A stretch of 64,000 nucleotides of DNA from Lutibacter sp. A80 (GCF_022429645.1 NZ_CP092480.1:2276501-2340500); one strand, 5' to 3'. Positions 15,005-24,518 are shown, counted from the first letter of the stretch. Program-made: numbers and translations. Notes: generated by a model from the sequence alone, not told the origin.

Positions 15005-15892
15005 TCTTAAATACAAATCAATTGCTGTAGGTCCTTCTAAAACTGTTTTTACAATTTGTAAAGTTCCGTCTTCACGAGAGATAATATGCCATTTTATTAA
15101 TGAAATTTGCATATCAACAATTTCAATTCCCGTTATAGAACGCGGATGAATACAACTTCCATCATTAAAAAAAGGTAATTCATTAGGTTCTGGAAACCGA
15201 GGCCTGTGTGTATGCCCAGAAATTACCATTTGATTGTTATTAGCCAATATCCACTTTTTAAGTCTACGTTCTACTTTAATTAATTCTTTAAAATTTCTAG
15301 CAGGACTTGTTGGATCTTTTATACCTATTATTTGTAAGGGCTTCCATAAAATACGCACTAAAAAACGGTTCCATTTCCACAAAACATAGTTGTAAAAATC
15401 TGCTTGATGCCCGTGTATAAGCAATATATCTTTTTCAAATCCTTCTGGTTCTAAAATAATACCTTCATCAAAAACCAAGCCTTTTAGTAAATCTTTATCA
15501 GTTCCGGTAATTTTATCAAAATAGGTATCTAAAAGCTTCGCTGATCTTTTTTCATTTTTTAAAATCATATCATGATTTCCCCAAATCATGTGTAACTTAT
15601 TTCTTAAATGAAATTCTCGCAATAACATAAACGAGTTTTTATGAGCTTCAAAAATGCCATTAAAATACAGGTTCTCCCATAATTCTATACCATCTCCTAA
15701 TTCAACATAGGTAAAATCGTTTTCCAGGTAATTTCTTAACGCGTGATAGTAAATATTACTATTGTTTGCAAAGTCATCTGCATAGCTATTATCACCTCTA
15801 TGGCAGTCGCTAAAAAATATAAATTTAGAGTCCTTTTTTAAAGGAATTCTTTTAGCATTTTTATAAGAATTAGATATAATATTTTGAATCAT
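15002..15892 (-). CDS. Calcineurin-like metallophosphoesterase (LpxH/UDP-diacylglucosamine hydrolase-like)
   Basis: 296 residues with the full set of metallophosphoesterase motifs: FFSDCHRGD (about 27-35; D and H ligands), GDGIELWEN (about 66-74), WGNHDM (about 108-113), IHGHQAD and SGHTHRPRF. The GD...GNHD and GHTH order fits LpxH-type enzymes that cleave UDP-2,3-diacylglucosamine in lipid A synthesis, but flavobacteria usually encode a shorter LpxH elsewhere, so this may be a related phosphoesterase. No signal peptide. A -7 box at 15913-15920 precedes the ATG. Confidence 0.8.
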   Translation of the reverse strand: MIQNIISNSYKNAKRIPLKKDSKFIFFSDCHRGDNSYADDFANNSNIYYHALRNYLENDFTYVELGDGIELWENLYFNGIFEAHKNSFMLLREFHLRNKLHMIWGNHDMILKNEKRSAKLLDTYFDKITGTDKDLLKGLVFDEGIILEPEGFEKDILLIHGHQADFYNYVLWKWNRFLVRILWKPLQIIGIKDPTSPARNFKELIKVERRLKKWILANNNQMVISGHTHRPRFPEPNELPFFNDGSCIHPRSITGIEIVDMQISLIKWHIISREDGTLQIVKTVLEGPTAIDLYLR

Positions 15893-15912
15893 ATTTGCGT
15901 ATAAAAAAAATT

Positions 15913-15920
15913 CAAATGTA
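15913..15920 (-). promoter_or_regulatory. Phosphoesterase gene promoter, -7 box
   Basis: Minus strand TACATTTG, exact TAnnTTTG match, 20 nt before the ATG. Confidence 0.6.
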
Positions 15921-16037
15921 AACTTAATTTAAATCTATTAAATTCAACCAATTAAGTATTTAATTTTTTACAATTTATAAAATGATATTTTCAATAAAAT
16001 CCGTAATTTCGCAAACTAATTGAATTAAAGCATAAAA

Positions 16038-19000
16038 ATGAGTAAAAAGTTTAGAGAATATAAGGGTTTGAACCTCACTAAAGTAGCAGATGAAACTTTA
16101 GCGTTTTGGGAAAAGGAAGATATTTTCGAAAAAAGTATAGCGACAAGAAATGAAAATAAACCTTTTGTATTTTTTGAAGGACCTCCTTCTGCAAATGGTT
16201 TACCAGGTATTCATCACGTAATGGCACGTGCTATAAAAGATATTTTTTGTAGGTATAAAACATTACAAGGTTTTCAGGTAAAACGTAAAGCTGGCTGGGA
16301 TACTCACGGATTGCCTGTTGAATTAGGTGTTGAGAAAGAATTAGGAATTACCAAAGAAGATATTGGTAAAAAAATAACTATAGAAGAATACAACCAAGCT
16401 TGTAGAACTGCAGTAATGCGTTATACCGATGTTTGGAACGACCTTACTAAACGTGTTGGTTATTGGGTTGATATGGAAGATCCATATGTAACTTATAAAC
16501 CAAAGTACATGGAGACCGTTTGGTGGCTATTGGCTGAAATGTATAAAAAAGGATTAATTTATAAAGGTTACACCATCCAACCATATTCTCCAAAAGCTGG
16601 TACTGGTTTAAGCTCACACGAATTAAACCAACCAGGAACTTACCAAGATGTAACGGATACAACTGCTGTTGCACAGTTTAAAGCTATAAAAAATACCTTA
16701 CCAGAATTTTTACAAAAAATTGATGGAGATGTGCACTTTTTAGCGTGGACAACAACACCTTGGACTTTACCATCAAATACAGCTCTAACAGTAGGTAAAA
16801 AAATAGAATATGTTTTGGTAAAAACATTTAACCAATACACTTTCGAACCAATAAATGTAATTTTAGCTAAAAGTTTAGTTGGAAAACAGTTCACAAAAAA
16901 ATTCTTTACTGTTGAAAACGAAGCTCAGCTTTCAGAATATAAAGAAAACGATAAAAAAATTCCTTATATAATTGTTCAAGAATTTAAAGGTGCTGATATT
17001 TTAGAAGCAAAATACGAACAATTAATGCCGTATGCACAACCATACCAAAACCCAGAAAATGCATTTAGAGTAATTGCAGGTGATTTTGTTACCACAGAAG
17101 ATGGTACAGGAATTGTACATACTGCACCAACTTTTGGAGCAGATGATGCCTTAGTAGCTAAACAAGCAAGTCCAGAAGTACCACCATTATTGGTATTAGA
17201 CGATAATGGAAATCCAGTTCCTTTAGTAAACTTACAAGGAAAATTCACTAAACATATGGGTGAATATGCTGGGAAATATGTGAAAAATGAATATTACAAC
17301 GATGGTGAAGCTCCAGAGCGCTCATTAGATGTTGAAATTGCCATTCAATTAAAAGAAGAAAACAAAGCATTCCACGTAGAAAAATACCGTCACAGTTATC
17401 CACATTGTTGGAGAACAGATAAACCTATTCTATACTACCCGTTAGATTCTTGGTTTATAAAAGTAACCGACAAACGTGATAAAATGTTTGATTTAAACGA
17501 AACAATTAACTGGAAACCTAAATCTACTGGAGAAGGACGTTTTGGAAACTGGTTAAAAAATGCGAACGACTGGAACTTATCACGTTCTCGTTATTGGGGT
17601 ATTCCATTACCAATTTGGAGAACCGAAGACGGAACAGAAGAACTAATTATTGGTTCTGTTGAAGAATTAAAAGCTGAAATGCAAAAATCTGTTGACGCAG
17701 GACTTATGGAGGCTGATATTTTTGCAGATTTTGAGGTTGGAAATATGACCGAAGAAAACTATAATAAAATAGATCTTCACAAAAATGTAGTAGATTCAAT
17801 TACCTTAATTTCTCCAAAAGGACAACCAATGAAACGCGAAAGCGATTTAATTGATGTTTGGTTCGATTCTGGATCAATGCCTTATGCACAATGGCATTAT
17901 CCATTTGAAAATAAAGAACTAATAGATGATAAAAAATTCTACCCAGCAGATTTTATTGCAGAAGGAGTAGATCAAACACGTGGTTGGTTTTATACCTTAC
18001 ACGCAATTGGAACTATGGTTTTTGATTCTGTTGCCTATAAAAATGTAGTTTCTAATGGATTGGTTTTAGACAAAGAAGGTAAAAAAATGTCTAAACGCCT
18101 TGGAAACGCAATAGATCCGTTTGAAACAATGGACAAATATGGTGCAGATGCTACACGTTGGTACATGATTTCAAATGCAAATCCGTGGGATAATTTAAAA
18201 TTTGATATTGAAGGAATCGATGAAGTTCGAAGAAAATTCTTTGGAACCTTATACAACACGTATTCATTTTTTGCTTTATATGCTAATTTAGATAGCTTTA
18301 CATATGCTGAAGATGAAATTTCTATTGAAAAAAGACCAGAAATTGACCGCTGGATACTTTCTGAATTAAATACATTAATTAAAAATGTAGAAAAATTCTA
18401 TGAAGAATATGAACCAACTAGAGCAGCTCGTGCTATTCAAGATTTTGTTGGTGAAAATCTTAGTAACTGGTTTGTTCGTTTAAGTAGAAGACGTTTTTGG
18501 AAAGGTGATTACGAACAAGATAAAATTTCTGCATACCAAACACTATATACTTGCTTGGTGAATGTTGCTAAATTAGCATCACCAATTGCTCCATTTTATA
18601 TGGATAATCTTTACAAAGATTTAATATCAGTTACAGGTAAAGAAAACTTTGAATCTATACATTTAGCCGAATTTCCAAAATACGACGAAACATTGGTTGA
18701 TGAGAAGTTAGAGCGCAAAATGCAACAAGCACAAAAAATATCTTCAATGGTATTATCGCTACGTAAAAAAGAGATGATAAAAGTACGTCAGCCGTTGCAA
18801 CGCATTATGATTCCTATTTTAGATGAAGCAGGTAAAGAAGAAATTTTGGCAGTTGAAAACTTAATAAAATCGGAAGTAAATGTAAAAGAAATTGAATTGA
18901 TTGATGATGCTTCTGGAATATTAGTAAAAACCATAAAACCTAATTTTAAAGTACTTGGACCTAAATTTGGAAAAGATATGAGGTTTGTTTCTCAGGCAAT

Positions 19001-19445
19001 ACAAAATTTAACAAAAGAAGCTATTGCAACTATTGAAAAACAAGGAGAAATAACTTTAAATATTAATGAAAAAGCTGTAAATTTAACTCTAGCTGAAGTT
19101 GAAATAACATCTCAAGATATTGAAGGTTGGTTAGTAGCAAATCAAGGAGGTTTAACCGTTGCTTTAGATGTTACAATTACAGATGATTTGCGTAAAGAAG
19201 GAAATGCAAGAGAGTTAATTAATAGAGTTCAAAACCTAAGAAAAGAATCTGGTTTAGAAGTGAATGATAAAATTAAATTAATTATTCAAAAAAATGATAT
19301 ATTAGAGGGCTCAATTGAAGCAAATGAAGATTATATAAAAACTGAAACTCTAACAAGTGAACTAGTGTTTAAAGAGTTAGTAGAAAAAGGCACAGAAATT
19401 GCTTTTGATAATGTAAGCACTAAAATATTAATTCAAAAAATGTAA
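16038..19445 (+). CDS. ileS: Isoleucyl-tRNA synthetase
   Basis: Charges tRNA-Ile in the cytosol and edits mischarged Val. 1,135 residues. Seen: the HIGH-equivalent in GLPGIHHVMARAIKD (about 53-67), the editing domain with LAWTTTPWTLPSN and GTGIVHTAPTFGADD, DVWFDSGSMPYAQW, and KKMSKRLGNAIDP near residue 683. The C-terminal part has no cysteines, so the zinc finger of E. coli-type enzymes is missing; this is the longer eukaryote-like form, which in other bacteria is often less sensitive to mupirocin (known for the family, not tested here). Upstream TAATTTCG is a near -7 box. Four nucleotides separate it from the DksA/TraR gene. Confidence 0.98.
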   Translation: MSKKFREYKGLNLTKVADETLAFWEKEDIFEKSIATRNENKPFVFFEGPPSANGLPGIHHVMARAIKDIFCRYKTLQGFQVKRKAGWDTHGLPVELGVEKELGITKEDIGKKITIEEYNQACRTAVMRYTDVWNDLTKRVGYWVDMEDPYVTYKPKYMETVWWLLAEMYKKGLIYKGYTIQPYSPKAGTGLSSHELNQPGTYQDVTDTTAVAQFKAIKNTLPEFLQKIDGDVHFLAWTTTPWTLPSNTALTVGKKIEYVLVKTFNQYTFEPINVILAKSLVGKQFTKKFFTVENEAQLSEYKENDKKIPYIIVQEFKGADILEAKYEQLMPYAQPYQNPENAFRVIAGDFVTTEDGTGIVHTAPTFGADDALVAKQASPEVPPLLVLDDNGNPVPLVNLQGKFTKHMGEYAGKYVKNEYYNDGEAPERSLDVEIAIQLKEENKAFHVEKYRHSYPHCWRTDKPILYYPLDSWFIKVTDKRDKMFDLNETINWKPKSTGEGRFGNWLKNANDWNLSRSRYWGIPLPIWRTEDGTEELIIGSVEELKAEMQKSVDAGLMEADIFADFEVGNMTEENYNKIDLHKNVVDSITLISPKGQPMKRESDLIDVWFDSGSMPYAQWHYPFENKELIDDKKFYPADFIAEGVDQTRGWFYTLHAIGTMVFDSVAYKNVVSNGLVLDKEGKKMSKRLGNAIDPFETMDKYGADATRWYMISNANPWDNLKFDIEGIDEVRRKFFGTLYNTYSFFALYANLDSFTYAEDEISIEKRPEIDRWILSELNTLIKNVEKFYEEYEPTRAARAIQDFVGENLSNWFVRLSRRRFWKGDYEQDKISAYQTLYTCLVNVAKLASPIAPFYMDNLYKDLISVTGKENFESIHLAEFPKYDETLVDEKLERKMQQAQKISSMVLSLRKKEMIKVRQPLQRIMIPILDEAGKEEILAVENLIKSEVNVKEIELIDDASGILVKTIKPNFKVLGPKFGKDMRFVSQAIQNLTKEAIATIEKQGEITLNINEKAVNLTLAEVEITSQDIEGWLVANQGGLTVALDVTITDDLRKEGNARELINRVQNLRKESGLEVNDKIKLIIQKNDILEGSIEANEDYIKTETLTSELVFKELVEKGTEIAFDNVSTKILIQKM

Positions 19446-19448
19446 GTT

Positions 19449-19829
19449 ATGAATGAAAATACAAATAGATACTCAGACCAAGACTTAGCTGAATTTAAAG
19501 AAATTATTCTAAATAAAATTGCTTTGGCAAAAGAAGACTTAAAACTTCTAAAAAGTTCATTTAAAAACGACAGCAATAACGGAACTGATGATACTTCACC
19601 TACATTTAAAGCTTTTGAAGAAGGTTCTGAAACTATGTCTAAAGAAGCAAATGTTCAGTTAGCAATTCGTCAAGAAAAATTTATTCGAGATTTAAAAAAT
19701 GCTTTAGTTCGTATTGAAAATAAAACTTACGGAATTTGTCGTGTAACAGGAAAACTAATTAAAAAAGAACGTTTAAAATTAGTACCACACGCAACCTTAA
19801 GTATTGAAGCAAAAAACATGCAACAATAA
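19449..19829 (+). CDS. TraR/DksA family protein with degenerate zinc finger
   Basis: 126 residues. An N-terminal helical part (residues 1-85) precedes a C-terminal KTYGICRVTGKLIKKERLKLVP motif. In DksA the finger has four Cys; here only one Cys remains, as in the common Bacteroidota form of this family. DksA proteins insert into the RNA polymerase secondary channel and, with ppGpp, retune stable-RNA promoters; whether this short form does so is unknown. It follows ileS by 4 nt and is surely co-transcribed. Confidence 0.88.
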   Translation: MNENTNRYSDQDLAEFKEIILNKIALAKEDLKLLKSSFKNDSNNGTDDTSPTFKAFEEGSETMSKEANVQLAIRQEKFIRDLKNALVRIENKTYGICRVTGKLIKKERLKLVPHATLSIEAKNMQQ

Positions 19830-19850
19830 ATTATACATTATCTAAATAAA

Positions 19851-19886
19851 GAGGAGCTCCCTTAATTTGGGAGCTTCATTTTTTAT
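19851..19886 (+). terminator. Weak terminator between DksA/TraR gene and lspA
   Basis: AGCTCCC (19855-19861) pairs with GGGAGCT (19869-19875), loop of 7, followed by TTCATTTTTTAT. The lspA start is only 23 nt further, so this probably only reduces expression of lspA. Confidence 0.6.
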
Positions 19887-19908
19887 CACCAAATAAAGTT
19901 CAAAAAAA

Positions 19909-20511
19909 TTGAAAAAAGCAATTATTTTAATAGTTATCGTATTATTAATAGATCAAATTAGTAAAATTTATATAAAAACTAATTTTTTATATGGAGAAGA
20001 TGTTGTAGTTTTTGATTGGTTTCGTATACATTTTATTGAAAATAATGGAATGGCTTGGGGCGCTGAATTTGGTGGAAAATCTGGAAAATTGTTTTTAACA
20101 ATATTTAGACTGTTTGCTATTGCTGGTATTGGATATTGGTTACATACTTCAATTAAAAAAAATGCTCCACAAGTTTTAATTATTGCAATTTCATTGATTT
20201 TTGCAGGAGCAATGGGTAATATTATAGATTCTGTTTTTTATGGAGTTATTTTCGACACTCCAGCAAATGGCGTTGCTACTTTATTTGCCGAAGAGCCTTA
20301 TGGAAAATTATTTTATGGAAAAGTAGTAGATATGCTTTACTTTCCTATTTGGAGTGGTAATTTACCTGAATGGCTTCCTATTTGGGGTGGAAAACCTTTT
20401 ACTTTTTTCAATGCTATTTTTAATGTTGCAGATACTGCTATTTCTACAGCTGTTGGTATATTAATTCTATTTAACAAGAAAGCTTTTCCTAAAGAAGAAA
20501 TTAACGCCTAA
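19909..20511 (+). CDS. lspA: Lipoprotein signal peptidase (SPase II)
   Basis: Inner-membrane aspartyl protease that removes the signal peptide of prolipoproteins after lipidation. 200 residues from a TTG start at 19909; the MKKAIILIVIVLLIDQISK start fits the family and no better ATG exists. Four membrane helices. Seen: DQISKIYIK (residues 15-23), FIENNGMAWG, the first catalytic Asp in GAMGNIIDSVFYG and the second in FNVADTAIS. Longer than E. coli LspA by an insert around residues 120-160, usual in Bacteroidota. Many lipoprotein signals in this window are its expected substrates. Confidence 0.95.
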   Translation: MKKAIILIVIVLLIDQISKIYIKTNFLYGEDVVVFDWFRIHFIENNGMAWGAEFGGKSGKLFLTIFRLFAIAGIGYWLHTSIKKNAPQVLIIAISLIFAGAMGNIIDSVFYGVIFDTPANGVATLFAEEPYGKLFYGKVVDMLYFPIWSGNLPEWLPIWGGKPFTFFNAIFNVADTAISTAVGILILFNKKAFPKEEINA

Positions 20512-20702
20512 TTTCTTCATCTGAACTGCTTAAAGGTAACCTGTTTATATTTAATAAATTTTTAATCAAAACTATTACTGTCATTAAATTGTAGTAGGGT
20601 TGGTATTAATAATATTTTAAATTTCATTCCTTTTAGAACAAGATATCAATAAAATAAACTGAACCAATAATAAGAAACTCCTAAGCGATTTAACCATAAA
20701 AC

Positions 20703-21944
20703 TTATTCTATGGTTCTTACACAACGCACATAATTATAAACATACCTAACATCACCTTGTGGGCCAAAAAACTGTGGATAATCGTTAATATTTCCACTTT
20801 TTGGGTCGCTACGTTGGCAACCAGCTCCGTGAACATCCATTAAAACACCATTCATCTCTCCTTGCCCTTCTCCAAAAGCAATATATACTCCACTAGAGTA
20901 TGGATTTGCACCATCTAAATGACTTGTTCCTGTCCAGTAAAATGGATAATTACCCGCATTACCATCAGGATCTAATATTTCAGTACATTCAAAAAGAGGA
21001 TCGATAGCTGGTGAATTTGTGGTTTTTGGAGATCTTGTGTAATCCACAATACTTTGTAATTCTTTTGCATTTGGTAAACGCCAGTCAGACTTATTTCCAA
21101 GTGTTAAACCTTCCGCATATGCTAAAGACGCTTCCCAATCTCTAGAAATTCCATCATCTGCTTTCTGCCACATTAATCCAGTTGCCAAATCACTAATTGT
21201 ACCATCTCCATTATCAATAAAGTTATTTTTCCCATAAGCTGTATTTCCTCTCACCATTCTAAAATACATAGTATTTTCATTGCCTGTATCTGGTTTGTAT
21301 TTTGGATACCCTTTTATACGACCATCAATAAAATTTACTCCAAAAACAGTCTCAACACCTTTCATTGTAGTTGATACATATTCAGTTGAAGACCACGTTT
21401 GAGCATCTATTTCTCGTTCTCCAATTGAAGTGTCTCCTAATTCTTGATTGAAATAATTTGCATCTATAAATAAATCGATAGCTACTTCACCCTTTACCTT
21501 TCCTGAAAATAATATTAACGAATATAATTCTTTTAAAGTAGGTACCCTCCAATCTGTATAACCAGCTAAAGTTGATGTACTGGCTTTTGAAAAAGCTTCA
21601 TTAAACGTTATTTTTGAACCCATATCTTGCTCCCACATTAAACCTGTAACATTATCTGTTATAGTTCCATCATTATTATCGGTGTAAGATGGCTTATTTC
21701 TAGTATAATTAGCATCTTGTCCAAAAAAAGCATCACCCGCTAAAGGCTCCGAAATTAATGCATTATCACTATAATAATCTGTTACACCAGTACCAACAAT
21801 TGCATAAGGTTTTTCTGGAATTGGCAGCTCAATAACTTCTTCTTCATTAGACTCGTTATTTATATCGGTATCATTGTTGTTACTTTCACAAGAATTTAGA
21901 AATACACATAATAATCCAAATAAAATATATTGATTTATCTTCAT
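20703..21944 (-). CDS. DUF1566 (Lcl C-terminal domain) lipoprotein, paralogue 1
   Basis: 413 residues. Lipoprotein signal with FLNSC (Cys about 19) and an acidic linker (residues 20-45). Two DUF1566 repeats follow: one with VTGLMWEQDMGSKITFNEAF and TDWRVPTLKELYSLI, the other with ATGLMWQKADDGISRDWEAS and SDWRLPNAKELQSIVDY. It ends with GAGCQRSDPKSGN and YNYVRCVRTIE; the two late Cys may form a disulfide. The fold is C-type-lectin-like (as in formylglycine-generating enzyme relatives) and occurs in surface adhesins; ligand unknown. It is the second gene of a tandem pair, 16 nt behind paralogue 2, and the two proteins are clearly homologous over their full length. Confidence 0.88.
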   Translation of the reverse strand: MKINQYILFGLLCVFLNSCESNNNDTDINNESNEEEVIELPIPEKPYAIVGTGVTDYYSDNALISEPLAGDAFFGQDANYTRNKPSYTDNNDGTITDNVTGLMWEQDMGSKITFNEAFSKASTSTLAGYTDWRVPTLKELYSLILFSGKVKGEVAIDLFIDANYFNQELGDTSIGEREIDAQTWSSTEYVSTTMKGVETVFGVNFIDGRIKGYPKYKPDTGNENTMYFRMVRGNTAYGKNNFIDNGDGTISDLATGLMWQKADDGISRDWEASLAYAEGLTLGNKSDWRLPNAKELQSIVDYTRSPKTTNSPAIDPLFECTEILDPDGNAGNYPFYWTGTSHLDGANPYSSGVYIAFGEGQGEMNGVLMDVHGAGCQRSDPKSGNINDYPQFFGPQGDVRYVYNYVRCVRTIE

Positions 21945-21960
21945 TATAATTTTTATTTTT

Positions 21961-23133
21961 TTAATTAAGAGTTCTTACACAACGTACATAGTTATAAACG
22001 TACCTAACATCTCCTTGTGGGCCGAAAAACTGTGGGTAATCTTTTATATTTCCACTTTTTGGATCACTACGTTGGCAACCTGCACCGTGAACATCCATTA
22101 GCTTGTTCCGCATTTTACCTTGCCCTTCACCAAAGGCTATATACACAGCACTACTATATGGGTTTCTACCATCTTTATGAGTAGTTGATGTCCAAAAAAA
22201 CGGATAATTTATATTGCCATCTGCATCTTTTATTTCTGAAGTTTCAAAAACAGGATTAATTGCTGGTGAATTTGTGGTTTGTAACGAACGTGTATAATCT
22301 ACAATGCTCTGTAATTCTTTTGCATTTGGCAATCTCCAATCAGATTTATTTCCAAGCGTTAAATTTTCAGCATACGCTAACGATGTTGACCAATCTCTTG
22401 AGATACCATCATCTGCTTTTTGCCACATTAAACCAGTTGATAAATCGCTAATAGTCCCATCTCCATTATCTATAAAATTATTTTTCCCATAAGCTGTATT
22501 ACCTCTCACCATTCTAAAATACATTTTATTGGCTTGTTTTGTACGTGGATTGTACTTTGGATATCCTTTTATTCTTCCATCAACAAAATTTACTCCAAAA
22601 ACAGTAGCATCATTACGCATAGTTTTTCCTACATATTCTGTAGAAGACCAAGTTTGTGCATCTATTTCTCTTTCATCATTAGAAGTATCTCCTAAAGGTT
22701 GTTCAAAATAATTAGTATTTATAAACAAATCAATTGCCTTCGCACCTTTTACTTGTCCTGTAAATAAAATTAATGAATACAATTCTTTTATTGTTGGTAC
22801 ACGCCAGTCTGTATAACCACCTAAAGTTGAATTTTCTGCTTTTTTAAAAGCCTCTTCAAAAGTCATTTTATCTCCCATATGCTGTTCCCACATTAAACCT
22901 GTAATATTATCGGCTATTGTTCCGTCATTATTATTTGTATACGAAGGTTTATTTACAGTATAATGGGCATCTTGCCCGTAAAATTCTTCATTGGGTTTTG
23001 GCTCATAAATAATAGCAGTATCACTATAAAATTCGTTAATTCCAGTGTCTACTATTGGATATGTTTGTTTTAAATCTTGTGAATATAAACCTTGTAAGCC
23101 TATTAATGTTACTAGTATAATTCTCTTCAACAT
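21961..23133 (-). CDS. DUF1566 domain secreted protein, paralogue 2
   Basis: 390 residues, first gene of the DUF1566 pair. It has a cleavable signal peptide (KRIILVTLIGLQGLYSQ) rather than a lipobox, so this copy is probably soluble while its neighbour is lipid-anchored. Two DUF1566 repeats with the same landmarks: ITGLMWEQHMGDKMTF, TDWRVPTIKELYSLI, STGLMWQKADDGISRDW, SDWRLPNAKELQSIVDY, and GAGCQRSDPKSGN near the end. Role unknown; an extracellular binding or adhesion function is inferred from the fold. Confidence 0.88.
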   Translation of the reverse strand: MLKRIILVTLIGLQGLYSQDLKQTYPIVDTGINEFYSDTAIIYEPKPNEEFYGQDAHYTVNKPSYTNNNDGTIADNITGLMWEQHMGDKMTFEEAFKKAENSTLGGYTDWRVPTIKELYSLILFTGQVKGAKAIDLFINTNYFEQPLGDTSNDEREIDAQTWSSTEYVGKTMRNDATVFGVNFVDGRIKGYPKYNPRTKQANKMYFRMVRGNTAYGKNNFIDNGDGTISDLSTGLMWQKADDGISRDWSTSLAYAENLTLGNKSDWRLPNAKELQSIVDYTRSLQTTNSPAINPVFETSEIKDADGNINYPFFWTSTTHKDGRNPYSSAVYIAFGEGQGKMRNKLMDVHGAGCQRSDPKSGNIKDYPQFFGPQGDVRYVYNYVRCVRTLN

Positions 23134-23212
23134 CTTTAATTTTTATTTTATTTAGAGTTAGGACTGAAAAAAATTAAAAAGGTTTAATAATAATTTTGAA
23201 ATTCAAATACTT

Positions 23213-23228
23213 ATCGTAAACTTGCGAT
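23213..23228. promoter_or_regulatory. ArsR-type operator overlapping the arsR-family promoter
   Basis: ATCGTAAACTTGCGAT has 7-base arms (ATCGTAA / TTGCGAT) that are complementary except one T/C pair, with a 2-base centre. The inner TAAACTTG (23217-23224) is a near-consensus -7 box. ArsR-family repressors bind such dyads on top of their own promoters, so self-repression is expected. Confidence 0.5.
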
Positions 23229-23234
23229 GGATTT

Positions 23235-23543
23235 ATGAAAAGAACAAAAGAAGATATCGTTTACGAAGTTGAAACTGAAAAATTAGCCCGATTTTCAAAA
23301 GCTTTAGGCCATCCAACACGTGTAAAAATTTTAAATTATTTAGAAAATCAAAGTTGTTGCTTTACAGGAGATTTAGTAGAAGTAATTCCTCTTGCACAAT
23401 CAACTATTTCACAACATTTAAAAGAGTTAAAAGACGCAGGTTTAATACAAGGAGAAGTTAATCCTCCAAAAATTAAATATTGTATACATCAAAAAAATTG
23501 GGAAATAGCTAAAAAACTATTTCATCAATTTTTTAATAAATAA
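23235..23543 (+). CDS. ArsR family transcriptional regulator
   Basis: 102-residue winged-helix repressor that leaves DNA when metal, metalloid or thiol signals bind. Seen: FSKALGHPTRVKILNYLENQSCCFTGDLVEVIPLAQSTISQHLKELKDAGLI, i.e. the ArsR helix-turn-helix with two adjacent Cys (about residues 44-45) in the position used for arsenic or antimony sensing in some members. It leads a cluster with a Cys-rich thioredoxin-like protein (20 nt on) and a methyltransferase (17 nt further), so it likely controls all three. Confidence 0.92.
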   Translation: MKRTKEDIVYEVETEKLARFSKALGHPTRVKILNYLENQSCCFTGDLVEVIPLAQSTISQHLKELKDAGLIQGEVNPPKIKYCIHQKNWEIAKKLFHQFFNK

Positions 23544-23562
23544 AAATCAAAAAAATTATAAA

Positions 23563-23886
23563 ATGAAAATAATAAAAATATTAGGTACTGGTTGCCCAAG
23601 TTGTATTGCAACAGAAAAAATAATTACTGAAGTAGTTAATGAATTAAATATTAATGCAGAAATTATAAAAGTTACTGATATGGTAGAAATTATGATGTAT
23701 GATATTATGAGAACACCAGCTATTGTAGTTGATGGAAAAGTTGTATTCAAAGGAAAAGTACCATCAAAAACAACTGTAAAATCCCTTTTGGTAGATAATT
23801 TTGCAAATAATGCCTGTTGCTCTGATGAAAATATGGAAGAATCCTCTTCTTGCAGTACTAACAATGAAGGTTCTTCATGTTGTTAA
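23563..23886 (+). CDS. Thioredoxin-like small protein (TM0996/MTH895 family) with Cys-rich tail
   Basis: 107 residues. The N-terminal 77 form a redox-active disulfide domain: KILGTGCPSCIATEKII (CPSC at about residues 10-13) and the cis-Pro loop RTPAIVVDGKV. The last 25 residues are unusual: CC, then acidic and serine-rich spacing, C, and a final CC, five Cys in all. ArsR-linked thioredoxin-like proteins of this family occur with arsenic or thiol systems; the tail looks like a metal-binding module (inference). Confidence 0.88.
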   Translation: MKIIKILGTGCPSCIATEKIITEVVNELNINAEIIKVTDMVEIMMYDIMRTPAIVVDGKVVFKGKVPSKTTVKSLLVDNFANNACCSDENMEESSSCSTNNEGSSCC

Positions 23887-23903
23887 AATTAAAAGAAACT
23901 GAA

Positions 23904-24518
23904 ATGAAAAATTTTTGGGAAGAAAGATATGGTAAAGAAGAATTTGCATATGGTATTAAACCAAATGTATTTTTTAAAAATACATTAGAAAAATACCAAC
24001 TAAGTGGCTCTATTCTATTACCTGCTGAAGGTGAAGGAAGAAATGCGGTATATGCCGCAAAAAAAGGGCTAAATGTAACTTGCTTTGACATGAGTTCTCA
24101 AGGAAAATTAAAAGCCTTAAAACTAGCCAAATTAAATAATGTTAACATTAATTATTTAGTTGGCGAATTTTCTAAATTGCATTTCGAAGAAAATTCTTTT
24201 GATGCAATAGTTTTAATTTACGCACATTTTCCGGCAAATTTAAAAACAGCTTATCATAAAAAACTCACAACATATTTAAAAAAAGGAGGGCTCTTAATTT
24301 TAGAAGGTTTTAGTGAAAAGCAACTTAAAATTAATGAAGAAAACCAACAGGCTTTCGGACCTAAAAATATAGATATGCTTTACACAATTGAAAGTATTAA
24401 AAATGATTTTAAAGACTTAGAAGTTCAAGTTTTAAGCCAAGAACTAATTGACTTAGACGAAGGAATTCATCATATTGGTAAAGGAGATGTTATTCGTTTT
24501 ATCGGAAAAAAACAATAA
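23904..24518 (+). CDS. SAM-dependent methyltransferase (TehB/thiopurine-methyltransferase-like)
   Basis: 204 residues from ATG at 23904. The longer frame from 23877 overlaps the thioredoxin-like gene, and the family begins with FWEERYGKEEFAYGIKPN, so the internal ATG is preferred. Class I fold: motif I region ILLPAEGEGRNAVYAAKKG (about residues 40-58), then CFDMSSQGKLKALKLA, and FDAIVLIYAHF. Proteins of this type methylate metalloids or small thiols (tellurite TehB, arsenite-like ArsM more distantly). The ArsR context supports a detoxification role, but the substrate is not known. Confidence 0.85.
   Translation: MKNFWEERYGKEEFAYGIKPNVFFKNTLEKYQLSGSILLPAEGEGRNAVYAAKKGLNVTCFDMSSQGKLKALKLAKLNNVNINYLVGEFSKLHFEENSFDAIVLIYAHFPANLKTAYHKKLTTYLKKGGLLILEGFSEKQLKINEENQQAFGPKNIDMLYTIESIKNDFKDLEVQVLSQELIDLDEGIHHIGKGDVIRFIGKKQ

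Noticed and set aside
23877..23903. Earlier start for the methyltransferase
   Set aside because: It overlaps the Cys-rich thioredoxin-like gene, and the conserved start FWEERYG fits the ATG at 23904.
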